Notes under the pieces: generated by a model
Seen by the model: the letters and a program-made list of their open reading frames with translations, nothing else
Databases searched by the model: none
Told to the model about the DNA's origin: nothing
Program-made: the position numbers and the translations under genes
Source of the DNA: Combretum micranthum
Lineage: Eukaryota > Streptophyta > Magnoliopsida > Myrtales > Combretaceae
NCBI GenBank assembly: GCA_024138025.1
Contig: JAMXBD010001213.1
Location: forward strand, 186,001-250,000
Reading direction: 5' to 3'
Length of the DNA: 64,000 nucleotides
Shown here: positions 1 through 12,400 of the stretch, in pieces
Position numbering within the stretch: the stretch's first letter is position 1
Layout: each line of letters begins with the position of its first letter

Positions 1-451
1 TAAGAACTTCAAAATAGTATTAGTGTAGCTTAGAAAGTAGAAGATTTTATTTTCAAAAAGGTTACTTAGGAAAGATAAATAAAACCAACATAAAACGTTT
101 TTAGAAAACAAAGAAAACAAGGTATTCATTTCAAAGAAATTTACAAAAACAATTTCCGAAAAGCTTCAAACCAACATTGTTTTACCTAAGAAAAATAATT
201 GGACAACAAGACACATGAGCATTCTTAAATATGAGTTATATAGTTATAAAAAGAGAATTTTTCAACTATATAGATAACTAAGTATTTATCAAACAAATTT
301 TGATTTCTTGAACCAAGGTTGTTTTTACTTGGAAATCCGTGGTGAATCTTTTGCCACGTTTCAGAGCCTATATGGCTTTTTTTGTTGAAAATAATTTTGG
401 AAATGGGTAGAAATTTTTGAGTAGGTAGAAATCGGTATATTATATGCGCGA

Positions 452-494
452 TTCCGAGTTAAAATGACTAAGTTATGGCCATTTTAAGTTGGAA
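452..494 (+). other. Stem-loop B in S1 (43-nt conserved hairpin)
   Basis: TTCCGAGTTAAAATGAC is followed by GGCCATTTTAAGTTGGAA, an inverted repeat around a short AGTTAT-containing loop. The fifth pair is a G.U wobble. Confidence 0.6.
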
Positions 495-1003
495 CATTCA
501 TTTATACGAACTTTAACGTTCTTTTGACATTGTTTGTCAAAATTCAAGAAAATCATCAGAGAACTTATTATGGGTATTTTCTTTAGTTAGGTGACCCCGA
601 GGAAGGATTCTTTTACCCCAAGGATTATTACGACTAAGTGGAGTGTGTGAACGACTCATCCACCTAGAGAAAAGTCGACATGGCATCGTGAGTTTATTTC
701 ATTAAAAGCTATACTTGTTGTGCTTGTAAATTAGTTGCATTAGAGTTAGGAAAAGATAAACCGATGTGTATGTAAAATAATTCCTTGAAAGAATTATTAA
801 GAATATCGAAGCCGGAATTGTTTTAAATGATTGTTTTAGTATAGTATTGATTTGTATGAAATTCTTTGATCGCCTTAAATTTAAAAATAATTATGCTATG
901 ACTTTATAAATAAATGAATTCATACATACTACGAAGTGAGTCACATTTCATTTGGGTTATTATCCTTGGGTGAGAAGGATAGTAAGCTCATGTCGAAAGC
1001 AAC

Positions 1004-1110
1004 ACTTGGCGGGAGATCCGAAGCGATTGCTTGGCGACTTAATGGAAAATGCTTGGCGGAAGATCCGAAAGCAAGGTCAATCAGGTAGATTCGGAATGCT
1101 TGGCGATGAG
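1004..1110 (+). repeat. Degenerate minisatellite in S1
   Basis: Four imperfect units containing TGCTTGGCG and AGATCCGAA sit immediately upstream of stem-loop A. A related array in S3 (minus, about 4395-4480) shows these two LTRs are close relatives. Confidence 0.6.
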
Positions 1111-1200
1111 TGCTCGCGAGCATGAAAACTTTTTAATTAAAACTACTTGAATTGAGGTTATGTATCACCAAACCCGAATGGAAAGCATAAATCCATTCAA

Positions 1201-1225
1201 CATATAGTTCCCGGAAAACTATATG
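1201..1225 (+). other. Stem-loop A in S1
   Basis: CATATAGTT pairs with AACTATATG, a perfect 9-bp stem, across the loop CCCGGAA. It follows an ATAAATCCATTC motif. Confidence 0.7.
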
Positions 1226-1729
1226 CTCGTTTGCCCACGTGCTTGTTGCATTAGATTTGTTTGTTTAATCAACTTGTTTGAAATCTTGTTACAAGAAGTT
1301 ATTTATGGAAATAGTTATCACTAAGCCTATTAACTTACACCCCATAGATATCTTTTGCAGTTTCCTTACTTATGGTTAAGGCCACGAGGACCTTACGGGC
1401 AGGTAATCTCTTTTGGATAATAGAAATTTAGATAAAGTGTAGCATTAATATTGATGTACAAATATCCATGTAATAGATTAGTGATCAAGAAGAAATGTCC
1501 CTAAGTTTGTAAAGCCATTGATATGAATGAATATATTATGAATCCTCTTTTCTTAAATGTGTTATTTATATCTTCTTAAACTTCATAATTCCATATATGG
1601 TCCTCTAAAGTTGTGAAAGCACGCCTTACACTTAATATAAAAGCTTTTGGAATGGATAAAGTTGTCATACTTAAGCTTTAATATTGAGTGTGGCGGACTG
1701 CACGCTTAGGGTACCGTTGGGGCGTGACA

Positions 1730-3743
1730 AGTTATAAATGCATGAACACTAAGATAGTTATGTGAATGATATATGCATAAATCATAAGCAAAACAAAAAT
1801 AATAACTCAAATAACAAGATTTAAAGCATAAATAAAAATCAAAGCTACAAAAAGTTAGATCTACAAATATAACTACTTTTAGCAAGAAAATAATAATAAT
1901 ACAAGAGAGCACTCATGGATAAGAGGAGTGTTTCATTTTGGCATCATCATCCTTAGCTTTTAAGCTTAGGGAAAGTCATTTGATGCATGAAACTCTACTA
2001 TACTTTACCTATATCACCTAGGGAAGCTTTGGACAAGAGTTTTATCCAAGAATCTTCAAGAAATATGTGTAGGAGCTCTAAAAAGGAATAGGGGCAGCTT
2101 GTGTTCTTGTAAGAACAAGAACAAAAGAAGAAAGAAAGAGAGGAAAAAAGAGAGGAAAAGAGAGAGTAAATGAGATAGGGTTTCAAAGGAATGAAAAGAA
2201 ATAAATGAGAGGCATTAAATGGAGAGAGAGAAGAGTGTATTAAATGAAAGAAAAATAAAACAAGGGTAGCCAAAGGGGAGGGGAGCTGCACGTGAATGTA
2301 AGAGGGAGAGAGGGAGGGAATTTGGTTGGATTTTGACTTGAAATTAAAATGTGTAATTAATGTGTATGTGTTGCTTCTTTACGAAGGATTGGAATAGATT
2401 TATTTTATTCAAATTGGGTGTAAATCAAAGGACAAGGGCAGGGTCAAATTTTCTGCAATGAAGGGTGGAATAAAGTGTAGAAAGATTGAAGTGAAAGAGA
2501 AGTGATATGTGAAAGATGTCCTAAAAAGTATGAGTTGTAAGAGTAGTTTCTTAATAAAATAAAATCAAAATAGAAAATTTATTCCAAACATTTGTAGTAG
2601 ATTTTTCATAATTAAAATAAGATAATTAATTAACTTATTTTAGTGAATTATCAAATAAGTCACTGGTATGATCAAAATACGCGAATGTGAGCTATAAATG
2701 ATATTTTTATAACCCGAAAAATTCTTAAAAAATTACTTTATGAAAATAATAATATTTTTCAAATATTTTTAATTATTAAATTAATTTATTTTATTTTTAG
2801 TATCGGGTCTTAAATAGAAATTGATCCAGTAAAAACAAGAAACTAACTAAATTTTAGAAAAACAAAATTTTCTATAATATAAAAAATATTTATCTAAAAA
2901 TATAAGGGTTTATAAGAATAATAAAATTGTGTAATGAAATAGAAGTGAATAGTGCACAAGACTAATTAATTACCGGTAGTAATGAAATACGATTATAATC
3001 ACAAAATCAAATTATTCTAGTTATCGAAAAATTATAAAACTGATATTTTATAAATCCTTATGAAAATATGAGTCTAACGGTATTAATGGTATATTTTTTA
3101 TATCTCGAGCCCCAAGCCACGCTTTTCGAAGCTGTATTCGAACGGGTTCAAAATAGGTCAAAAATTTACCAATATGATATTTTTAAGCGAACTTATATCA
3201 CTACGAGCTATTCTACACACTTTAACTACACCTCGGCCTCTAGGGTTAAGGGTGCTAGATTACCAGACTTAAACTACTATATTCCACTTAGGGTTTCCCA
3301 GTGATTTTCCGGTTTAGATCTTTGTCAATTTGGAAATTGATATTTTATGTTTATACAACATATTTAATTTGGGAAATTTATTTTAAATTTTATTTTTGTA
3401 AGTATTTAATATCTATTAAAGTTTTCAGAATTCTTGAATTGAGTTTTATTTCCGAAAGTTTCATCGTTATTTACTTTTTAGTAATTTGTTTTTGGGTTCT
3501 ATATTACCCGATTTTATAAGTCAGAGTTAAGTATGGAATTTGTCATACATAGTGGTTTTGGATTTAAAAACTATTGAGTTTTTATTTATTTTTAAGAAAT
3601 CTCATTTTCTCAAGATTAAGGAATTTCTAAATTCGTTCGTGATTTAGGACTAGTCAAAGTTCGGTTTTAATTTGGAATCATTTTTAGGGTTTATTTTTGA
3701 AGTTCATTTTGGAATTATTTACTGAAATTTTTCGAGGCTTACA
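1730..3743 (-). mobile_element. S2: 5' part of a minus-strand LTR, interrupted by S1
   Basis: Read on the minus strand it begins TGTAAGCCTCGAAAAATTTC at 3743, the S5/S8 type of LTR start. From 3743 down to 1730 it follows S5 positions 24925 to about 22910 closely, for example in the promoter and CT-rich leader near 1990-2300. At 1729 it stops where S1 begins, and the remainder should lie left of the window. The promoter box has the CACGTGCAGCTCC form (near 2285-2297). Short open frames inside (for example 1998-2291) lie in the CT-rich leader and are not judged coding. Confidence 0.8.
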
Positions 3744-4241
3744 CCAAGGGGTACCCTAAATGTAACAGTCTGCTACATTCAACATTAAAGCTTAAGTATG
3801 ACAACCTTAGCCATTCCCAAAAGCTTTGATATTAAGTGTAAGGCGCGCTCTCACAAATTTAGAGAACCATACGTGGAATTATGAAGCTTAAGAAGATATA
3901 ATAACAGATTAAGAAAAGAAGATTCATAACATTCATTGATTCATAACAATGATCTTACAAAACTTAGGGACATTTCCTTTATTCATAAATCTATTACAGA
4001 GTATTTCTACAGCTTATCTAACCCTAACTTTATCTTGAAATTCCTTAACTAAAAAGGAAATACTGGCTGCAAAGTCCACGTGGCCTCAACCACAAATATG
4101 TAAAGTGCAAAAGATATCTACAAGGGTATAACCTAATAGTCTTAGTGAGAACTATTTCCATAAATAACTTCTTGTAATAAAAATTCAAACAAGTTGTTTA
4201 AGCAATCAAATGAAATGCAACATACACGTGGGCAAACAAGG

Positions 4242-4266
4242 CATATAGTTTTTTGGGAACTATATG
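4242..4266 (-). other. Stem-loop A in S3
   Basis: The CATATAGTT / AACTATATG stem is identical to that of S1, but the loop is CCCAAAA instead of CCCGGAA. A CACGTG lies beside it at 4225-4230. Confidence 0.65.
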
Positions 4267-4394
4267 TTGAATGGATTTACGCCCTCCATTTAGGGTTTGG
4301 TGATACATAACCTCAAAACAAGTAGTTTTAGTTAAAAAGATTTATGCTTTCGATCAATATCACCAAGCATATGAAGTCTACTTGAATTGAGCCT

Positions 4395-4480
4395 TTCTTT
4401 CGGATCTTTCGCCAAGCATTTCCTTCATGTCGCCAAGTAATGCTTTCAGTCACTCCGCCAAGTGTTGCTTTCGACCTGAG
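4395..4480 (-). repeat. Degenerate minisatellite in S3
   Basis: Imperfect units with CGCCAAGCA or CGCCAAGT and CTTTCGGATC spaced about 25-30 nt apart. This is the reverse-strand counterpart of the S1 array, in the same slot next to stem-loop A. Confidence 0.5.
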
Positions 4481-4975
4481 CTACAATCCTTCTCACCCAA
4501 GGATAATAACCCAATGCAATGTGACTCACTACATGGTATGCATAAATCCATTTATTTATGATATTATAACATTATTATTATCAGATTTAAGTTGATCAAA
4601 GAATCTCATATAAATCAAGTGTTATACTAAAACAACCATTAAATCAATTCCAGCCTCGTTATTCTTAGGATTCTTTCAAAGAATTATTTTACATACATAT
4701 CCATTTGTCTTTTCTTAATTCTAATGCAACTAAATTATAAGCACAAACAAGTAAAGCATTTTAAGAAAATAAACTCATGATGCCATGTCGACTATTCTTC
4801 TATACGGATGAGTTGCTCACGCAATCTTCTTAATCGAAATAGTCCTTGGGGTATAGGTATTCTTCCTCGAAATCACCTAATGAAAGAAAATACCCAAAAT
4901 GAGTATTTCTTGATGATATTCTTGAATTTTGACAAAACAATGTCATGAGAACGTCAAAGTTCGTATAAAGGAGAG

Positions 4976-5018
4976 TTCCAATTTAAAACGGCCATAACTT
5001 GGTCATTTTAACTCGGAA
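4976..5018 (-). other. Stem-loop B in S3
   Basis: Same 43-nt inverted repeat read on the minus strand. The second arm is GGCCGTTTTAAATTGGAA, with small changes from S1. Confidence 0.6.
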
Positions 5019-5899
5019 TCGCGCATATAATATACCGATTTCTACTTATTCGAAAAGATCTATCCATTTCTAAAACTATTTTTGTCAAACTAAACCATTT
5101 AGGCCCCGAAACAGTGGTGATCAGATTCACCACGAATTTTCTACGTCAAAAATAATTTTGCTTCAAACTTCAATTCATTCAACACTTGATTGATAAATAC
5201 TTAGTATCTATATAGTTGAAAAATCCTCTTTTTATAGCTACTTAGCTCAAAATTATTCATGCTCAAGTGTTTGTTGTCCATCCATGTTTCTTAAGTAAAT
5301 CAATGACAATTTGGTGTTTTAGAAATCTATAGTTTACAAGAAATTCATTTTGTAAATCTTTTAAAATGAATACTTCAATTCTTTTGTTTTCAAAGAATTT
5401 CTTTATGTTTGATTATTATTTTCCTAAATGACTTTTTCGAAAAGAAATTTTCTTCTTTTCTAAATTCTCTATATTAGTGTTACTTTTCTTGTTTAATTTA
5501 TACACCATTTTTCCTTGACCATTTGTTTGAAATGATCTTAGTTTGAAAATTCCCATTCCTTTCTTATGTTATGTTTTTCATAGAAATAATTTTTGTATCA
5601 AAATCATTTTCTTTTTGAAAAACAAAGTGGGATCACGAATAATTTAAAAAAAAAACTTTCATAACAAAAGTAGTTTCTAAAATTGTGGTGAGTTCTTCTA
5701 ATAACTTGAAAAGGAATGAATTTATTTTTGTTAAACCATAGATTTTATACTTCATATAAACTTATTCCTAAGCGATAAAATCTCCTTTTTGTCAATTATT
5801 TTTAGAACTTGAAAAATTTGGACATCAATCTTAATGAACATGATTTATGAGAAATAATTGTAAGCAAAAATAACATAAATAATAAATAAAGTCAAATAT

Positions 5900-6036
5900 T
5901 GGGAGTCTTAGCTTCTTCAAGACTCCCGAGAATAAGAATAGACTAGTCCCAAAAGAAAAACAAAACAAAAGAAAGAAAAATTTTGTTTTGACTTGATGAG
6001 GACAAGTCTAAGACTAGAGACTAGTCTTAAAATAGC
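5900..6036 (-). repeat. GACTAGTC dyad block in S3
   Basis: Holds GGGAGTCTT / AAGACTCCC (a perfect 9-bp inverted repeat), a GACTAGTCCC and an AAGACTAGTCTC-type dyad. The same block occurs in S4 and S6 downstream of a conserved GAGCATATAAGCTCA (here 6108-6122, minus). Confidence 0.5.
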
Positions 6037-6541
6037 AAGAAGTAAATAAATTGCAATGAAAGAAATAAATAAATTACTTTGCATGGAAATGAATAAATTA
6101 CAAGTGAGCTTATATGCTCTAAGGAATATATATATACATAGATACATAATACTTAGATATAGTAACAACAATATGAACAAAATAACAACATAAACATAAA
6201 TGGATTTCCATGAACAAGAACTATACATGAACATAGTGTAGCTTCCATAACATTTAGTTTTTAAAAACTCACACCATGGTCATGTAGAGTTACATGACAT
6301 GAGGAGAAGAAAATAATAAGAAAATTTTACCTAAAGAAGGTTTTTGGAGTGTTATGTGGTTATGAGTTTTGTGTAGGTAGAAAGTGCTTTTGCGATTATT
6401 TTGAGAGAGTTTTGGGAGGATAATGAGTATAATTGTGTAAAAGAAGTGAAAGAGGAGGGGGATATAGGAAAATGTGAAGTGATTATTGAGTGATTTAAAT
6501 AAAAGAAATTGAAATACAATTGAGGGAGAGAAGGGGCAAGG

Positions 6542-6551
6542 GGCGCCGGCC
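6542..6551 (-). promoter_or_regulatory. GGCGCCGGCC promoter box of S3
   Basis: A GC-rich double palindrome standing out in AT-rich DNA. The same box occurs at 44780-44789, 59721-59730 (minus) and 19003-19011 (plus), 70-80 nt upstream of a TATA box in those copies. Confidence 0.4.
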
Positions 6552-7177
6552 ATGAGGGTAAGAGAGGTAGAGAATTTTATTTTATTTTTTTGTATTTTTG
6601 TTGATTAAATGAAGTAATAAGTAAGGTAAATGTGAAATAATGTTATGGGAAAGGTAAAAAGTAAAGGTTATAGGTTATGGTGTTTGTAAGAGTAGGTGTA
6701 AGAAAAAGTAGAGAGAAAAGAATAATGTAGAATAGTAATGAATGGTGTAATGTAAAGTAGACATGACTAATAAAGTATCGGTAGTAAGAAAATACGCGTA
6801 TAATTGTGATATTTGATATTTTTATTTATTGAAAAATTATAAAACTGATATTTTTGAAATCCTTATATTTTTATGAGTCTAACGGTATATTCTGAATATT
6901 TTTACTATTCTAAGCCCCAGAACACGTTTTTCAAGAACTGTGTCCGTTCGGGGTCAAAACGATTCGCGGTTTTACTACTCTAACCTTTTAAGCTTCATTA
7001 GATAATTACACACTATTCTACATACTAAACTCTTACTTACTTTCTCTAGGTTGCTTATTCGGGATTGCTAGACTTAAGCTATTACGTTTAACTAGGGTAT
7101 TGTTGACTTTAGGGTTCTTGTTGACTTCCAGATTAGGGTTTTAAGCTAAACTGATTCCAAAAATTTGGGGGTTTACA

Positions 7178-7434
7178 AATTTACTACGTTGATATAAATA
7201 TAAGAAATATAAACCTTAAACCTTAATTCATCAATCTAGAATCTCCAACACACCTTTCTCCTATGAAACTCGTAGAATCACTAGATCTCAAATCGACACT
7301 AATGAAAAAGTGAAACCCTAATTCCCAAGATTTCCTATTCACCATTGTTTATGCATTCATGAATCATCTTCAACAACATATATGATTTAAATTCCCCTAA
7401 CAACTTAAAATCTATGAATTATAGTTTCGGATTG
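7178..7434. other. Non-coding strip between S3 and S4
   Basis: Read through the S4 insertion, this strip is continuous with 11786-12360. Its minus strand, with AGGGTTT motifs and the GC-rich GGCC repeats further along, looks like an eroded gypsy LTR. I cannot assign a family and see no gene. Confidence 0.35.
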
Positions 7435-8659
7435 AGTCTTGTAAACCCCCGAAAATTTCATAATCCTCGAAAACAATTCTAGAAGTTTAATATCAAAATT
7501 TAAAACCCAAAAATCGACTCAAGATAAAAAAACCCAATTCTAGACCGAGTCAAACCCGGAAACGAAACTCTAAAAATCGAACCAAGTTAAAAACTTAATT
7601 CCAAATAAGAACAAAAATGAGTTTTCTCAATCTTGAGAAAACGAGAACCCTTGAAACGAAATATAAAGTCCAACTACCGGTTTAATCAACGTCCGTATGC
7701 CAATTAAATAATTTACCCAATCCTTAAAACGCGAATTGAAACGATAGACCTAAATACCGCTTAACAACGAAATGATAAAATCCTAAATCCTTTGGTAAAA
7801 TTTTAGAATCATAAATTTCAATTTTCACCAAAAGTCAAATTGAGTCAACTCATAACCCTAGACTTGGTTAAAAGATCCCCAGAACTAAAAACTATTAAAT
7901 AATCACAAATAAAATAAGATGAAACATAGACGTCGAGCTAAAAATATAAAACAATCAAAACTCGAAAATTATACGATCTTACGAACATCTCGACGAAATC
8001 GGAAATCAAAACGGAACCCTAAAAGTCAACAAGCCTATAATGAACCTTAGTGTTTAAGATCCGACAATCCCGCGTTTTCAAACCCTAAAAAACGAAATTA
8101 AGCCAATAGCTTAAAATAGTTCGTAATAATATAGGATAACCTAAAAATATCAGATTCACGAATTTCGAGTGTCCTTCTGACTCAAACGGGATCAGTACTC
8201 GAAAAGCGTGTCCTGGAGCTCGGAATATTAAAAATATTCCGTTTATACCAATAGACTCGTAAAAATATAAGGATTCCAAAAATATCAGTTTTAAAATTTT
8301 TCGGTAGCTAAAAATTACAAATATCGCATTATTATGCGTATTTTTATTACTACCAGTATTTTAATTGTCTAGTCTACTATTCATAGTACTTTTCTACTAT
8401 TCATTACTATTTCACTATCTCTACTTTTTCTTACACCTATTTCTTATACCTACATATCTATTTTCTTACTTTTTATATTTCCAATTCACCTTTTATCAAA
8501 TCATACCTTACATATTAATTATTTTCTTACAAATTTCACTCAAAAATCAACTCACTCTCTCCCCAATGCATCATGGCCGTGCAAATAGCCTCTCTTCCCC
8601 CTCTCATTTATTTTCTTTTCAAATTATTTTATTACATCCAAAATTCACTCCAAAAATTC

Positions 8660-8667
8660 TATAATAC
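8660..8667 (+). promoter_or_regulatory. Putative TATA box of S4
   Basis: TATAATAC followed by a strongly CT-rich stretch, matching the position of TATAAATA in S6. The predicted donor lies 220 nt downstream. Confidence 0.45.
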
Positions 8668-9158
8668 CCCCTTTCTCTTCATTCTTTCACACAATTTCTT
8701 TCACTACCAAAATCTCTCAAAATCTCTCCACAAATTCTCTCTTCAAGAATTTTCCTACCAAAACTCTCTCAAACCAATTCCTCACAAAAATCATTCCTCA
8801 TACATAAACTATCTACCACATATCACTACTCACATAATACCCATTTCATCTACCATCTTCATACCTTTTACATACTTTAGGTAAATATTCTTCTATCTAT
8901 TATTCATCCATGTTATGTAACCTAACATGACTATGGTGTTGTTGTGAAATCATAAGTAGTAAAAGCAACAACATGTTCATGTTTTGTTCTTGTACATAAG
9001 CTTTCTATTTCATTATGTTGTTATTATTATTGTTATTATTTGCTTCTAATCTAACTTACATATATAGTATTATGTATATATATTTATTTAGAGCATATAA
9101 GCTCATTTGTTATTTTTTACTTTCAAGTCATGCAATTTATTTATTTCATGTTGTTATT

Positions 9159-9290
9159 AAGACTAGTCTTTCTAGTCTTAGACTTGTCCATATCAAGTCA
9201 AAACAATCTTTTATATATTTTCTTTAATCTTTCGGGACTAGTCCATTCTTAGTCTCGGGATACCTTGATGAAGCTAAGGCTCCAATACTT
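9159..9290 (+). repeat. GACTAGTC dyad block in S4
   Basis: AAGACTAGTCTTTCTAGTCTT is followed by CGGGACTA / TAGTCTCG (9233-9257), a stem with one G.U pair that is perfect in S6. CCTTGATGAAGCTAAGG then appears twice. Confidence 0.5.
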
Positions 9291-10459
9291 GACCGGGATT
9301 CCTTGATGAAGCTAAGGTTCTCAATACTTATATTTTATTTTCTTGCTTATTATTTATTTCTAGTATTTTATTATGTTCTTATTTCTTTATATGCTCATGA
9401 TACTTGCATTTACATAATGCTAATGTCCATCTAATCTAAAAATAGAATTTTACTTTACTTAATGAACTCAAAGCTAAGTTTTCAATTATATGATTTATCA
9501 CAAAATCATGAAGTTTATCAACAATATAGAAATGGAGTTTTCTCAACGTTATCATAAATAACAAAAATAGATTTCCAAGTAATCATAAGAAATAAATATT
9601 TTCTTTATATATTATATTAACCTAAGCTTTAGTAATATAATTTATAAAAGTTTTTACAAAAAGCTTAAGATTTAAACTCTTTTAAACTTCGAAATAAAAC
9701 TAAGAAAAAACTAGTTTTCAAAGTTAAGATAAACTCATAAGGTGATGAACCCACTTAGGAAAAAATAATGATTTTCAAATTTCTAAAAAGAATGAGCTCA
9801 TTTTTAAAGAATATAAATGGATTTTATCAATAAAAGATGATTCTTTTCAAAAGAGATGAAAGAACAAGTTTTGGAAAGTAAAAGCTTATATTTTAGAAAG
9901 GATATAAGAAAACAAGACTCATTTTCTAAGACCATCCTAAATAAACAAATTATGAAAAAGTTTTCGACAACTTAATATATTTTGATAAATTGATCTTTTA
10001 TCACTAAAGTGAAATTATGAAAGACTAAGGTTAAAGGAAAATTTGCTTGTTTTGGAAAAAGGAATGAAGAAATAAAATAAAAATATACTCATGACACTAT
10101 AAAGTTTCTTCCAAATACTTGAAAAGGAACTTATCAAGATAAGTTTTAACACTTTAAAAAGGAATTGTTTATGAAATAGATTGTTGAGACATTACCATTA
10201 GAAATCTTGCATATAAGTGAGCTTATCTATATACTCAAAGGATTTATCAATTATATATATATATATATATATTGTTACAAAAAGATTTTCTTTAAAATGG
10301 AGTTGAGTTAGAAAATGGATTTTTGCAAAAGTTTAGAAAAAATCGTTTTAAATCTGTACCCAATGTTTTCAGAACCCAAATGACCTTATATGACAAAGAT
10401 AACCTTAGAAATGGATAGATCTTTTCTAATAGGTAGAAAACGGTATATTATATGCGAAA

Positions 10460-10502
10460 TTCCGAGTTAAAATAAGCAAGTTATGGCCATTTTAAGTTGG
10501 AA
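10460..10502 (+). other. Stem-loop B in S4
   Basis: The outer stem is kept. The inner part of the first arm has drifted (AAATAAGC instead of AAATGACC), so the hairpin is shorter here. Confidence 0.55.
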
Positions 10503-11206
10503 TTTCTTCTTATACGATTTTACCGCGATTTTAAGAAAAGTTTAGAATCTCCCATAATAGAAATTCATGAAAGACTTATCCCGGGTATTTCTTTTGTCTA
10601 GGTGATGAAAGATACGAGAATACCCTACCCGAGGATTACTACGACTAAGAAGATAGCGAAATGGACGAGTGAGTTATTCCTTCTAATTTCGTTACCTTGC
10701 TTGTGCTTGTAAAGTAGTGGCATTAGTATACTAAGAAAAAGATAAAAATGGATATATATTTGGGGAATTTGGGATTATGTATATGTGATTCCATGTTTAT
10801 GTATGAAATGAGAATTAAGAATATCGCAACTTCGAACTGCTTGTTTAAATAATTTTGTTACTTACTGGTATGACTGTTTATTGTTTGCTAAATTGATTGA
10901 TCGCCTCCAATAAACCTTAATAAGGTTTGGCTTAAGAAAACTAAAATGCTCACGCATAGCATCCATCGAGTCACATCTATTTCAGAAGGCTGATACTCCT
11001 ACGTGTAGAGTTGGATTGGCTGTGATCGTACGGTGCCACGGGCCATGTTCCTTCCTGGAAATCCAAATCGCTCGGGGAAAGCGACTCTAGGTTTGGAGCC
11101 GAGCCAACCGAACGCTGTGGGTGAGGATCTGGGGACTAGCAGTAGAAGGTCGAGGACCTTCAACCCCGATTCCCTAACCTTTGATACGGAGGGGTAAATC
11201 CGTTCT

Positions 11207-11233
11207 ATATATGGTTTCCGGATAACTGTATAT
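11207..11233 (+). other. Stem-loop A in S4
   Basis: ATATATGGTT pairs with AACTGTATAT (eight Watson-Crick and two G.U pairs) around TCCGGAT. A CACGTG follows at 11245-11250. Confidence 0.65.
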
Positions 11234-11785
11234 ATTTGCGTAATCACGTGGTTGTTGCATTATATGCATAGCATATGTGTGATTAAATAAATAAACTTGT
11301 TTGAAAATATGGTGCGAATGAAAAGGAATAGCTCACTAAGCTAGTTGTAGCTTATACCCCTATAGATTTGTTGAAAACAGGTATATCCGTGGCTTAAATT
11401 GAGGATCATGACATTGAGGAAATCATGGAAGGATGGTAAAGCTTCTATGAAGGAAATAGAATCATAAGATAAGTAATTTTGTAAGGTTCTTTATATATAA
11501 TGACTTATATGAATAGTGATGTATATCTATTTGAAGATAATAGATGGACATGCTCCTAAGAATTGCAATGCAATATGTTTATGTTTTATGATAAGTATTC
11601 TCTTTGCCTTGTTACTTATTTATTATCAATATAAATTGCGCTACTCCAATACGTTCCTTGGTTGTGATGTACGCCTTGTACATGATATGGAAGCCTTTGC
11701 GTGACTAAGGTAGTCATTCCTAGGCTTTAGTATTGTGTACGGCGGATTGCCACGTTTAGGGTACCCCTCGGAGCATGACAAGTCT

Positions 11786-12400
11786 TACCTCCTTCAATTG
11801 ATTATAGACCTGAAATCCCCGACTTCCATACTTAGGGTTTTCCTCCGATTTCCACCAAAGATCAATTCCTTTCACCAATCAACAACATAATCTTAGAAAG
11901 AACACATCCTAAAACAAATTAAAGGAATATGAGAGATTAATTACCCAATTCCTTGATGAAATCCATCTTGGTGAGTGTCTGCTTGGGTTTCTATATGTTT
12001 AAGAGAGGTTATGAGGGCTAAGAATGATGATAGGTCGAATTTGTATTGTTATAACTCGAAGGGATATAGCCTGGACGAAGCGAATACAAAGTTAGCAGCT
12101 TAAAACTCTTGGGTTACAAAATATCATCTAAGGCCGCCACTTAGGCCGAGGGCCTAAAGGCCGGTGTACGACCAATTTCTCCATTTCGCAAAATTTTTCC
12201 TTCGAAGCTTCAAGTTGGTGTTTAAGCCGTCATCCATTATATTTAGGCTGGCAGCTGAGAATTATAGGCTAGCAGCCTATATGCCGGCCTACTCCAAAAT
12301 CGTCTACTCATTCGCGTACGTCTTCCTTTAGTCGAAATTCATCTTTTCAAGATAAAAATATCCTTTTAAACAACTATTTATTACATGAATACCTCTCACT
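11786..12400 (-). repeat. Eroded LTR-like fragment flanking S4
   Basis: Continues from 7178-7434 across the S4 insertion. It holds several GGCCG-type repeats (GGCCGCCACTTAGGCC, AGGCCGGTGTACG, GGCTAGCAGCC) of the sort seen in the GC-rich repeats of the Gyp-1 LTR. No terminus or coding sequence is visible, so the family is not assigned. Confidence 0.35.

Larger units (their letters stand above)
1..1729 (+). mobile_element. S1: 3' part of a long gypsy LTR (start lies left of the window)
   Basis: The right end reads TTGGGGCGTGACA, the 3' terminus shared by S4, S6, S7, S8 and both Gyp-2 LTRs. The sequence then switches abruptly at 1730 to a minus-strand LTR (S2), so S1 is inserted in S2. The piece holds stem-loop B (452-494), a GATCCGAAAGC minisatellite (about 1004-1110), stem-loop A (1201-1225), a CACGTG (1236-1241) and a predicted 3' splice site TTTTGCAG (ends 1360). 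No coding sequence is visible. The expected target duplication is AGTTA (1730-1734); its partner is outside the window. Whether S1 is a solo LTR or the LTR of a full element cannot be seen. Confidence 0.85.
3744..7177 (-). mobile_element. S3: minus-strand long LTR, truncated at its 3' tip by S2
   Basis: On the minus strand it starts TGTAAACCCCCAAATTTTTG at 7177. It runs to GGGTACCCCTTGG at 3744, about ten bases short of the usual GGGGCGTGACA terminus. The missing tip is best explained by insertion of S2 there; CCAAG (3744-3748) would be the target duplication and its partner is off the window. It contains the GGCGCCGGCC promoter box (6542-6551), an AG|GTAAAA donor (GT at 6330-6329), stem-loop B, stem-loop A and a minisatellite. 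The position homologous to the 3' splice site reads TTTTGCAC, so the acceptor is lost here. Confidence 0.8.
7440..11780 (+). mobile_element. S4: complete solo LTR, 4341 bp
   Basis: Starts TGTAAACCCCCGAAAATTTC and ends CCTCGGAGCATGACA. It is flanked by a perfect 5-bp duplication AGTCT (7435-7439 and 11781-11785). No primer site, gag or pol follows, so this is a solo LTR left by LTR-LTR recombination. It holds in order: a GGCCG-type box (about 8572), TATAATAC (8660-8667), a CT-rich leader, a donor TTTAG|GTAAAT (GT at 8881), a GACTAGTC block, an AT microsatellite (about 10249-10271), stem-loop B, stem-loop A and an acceptor AAAACAG (ends 11380). The small open frames around 8365-8884 lie in the CT-rich leader and look non-coding. 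Confidence 0.92.

Noticed and set aside
1998..2291. Minus-strand 97-codon frame, and similar hydrophobic/Ser/Phe-rich frames at 5917-6553, 8365-8884, 18805-19207, 23213-23799, 34783-35119 and 51351-51581
   Set aside because: All fall in the CT-rich or AT-rich leader zone of solo LTRs; their composition follows the DNA bias and the frames are not conserved between copies.
7178..12360. A host gene split by S4
   Set aside because: The joined flanks show no sustained open frame or domain and look like an eroded LTR.
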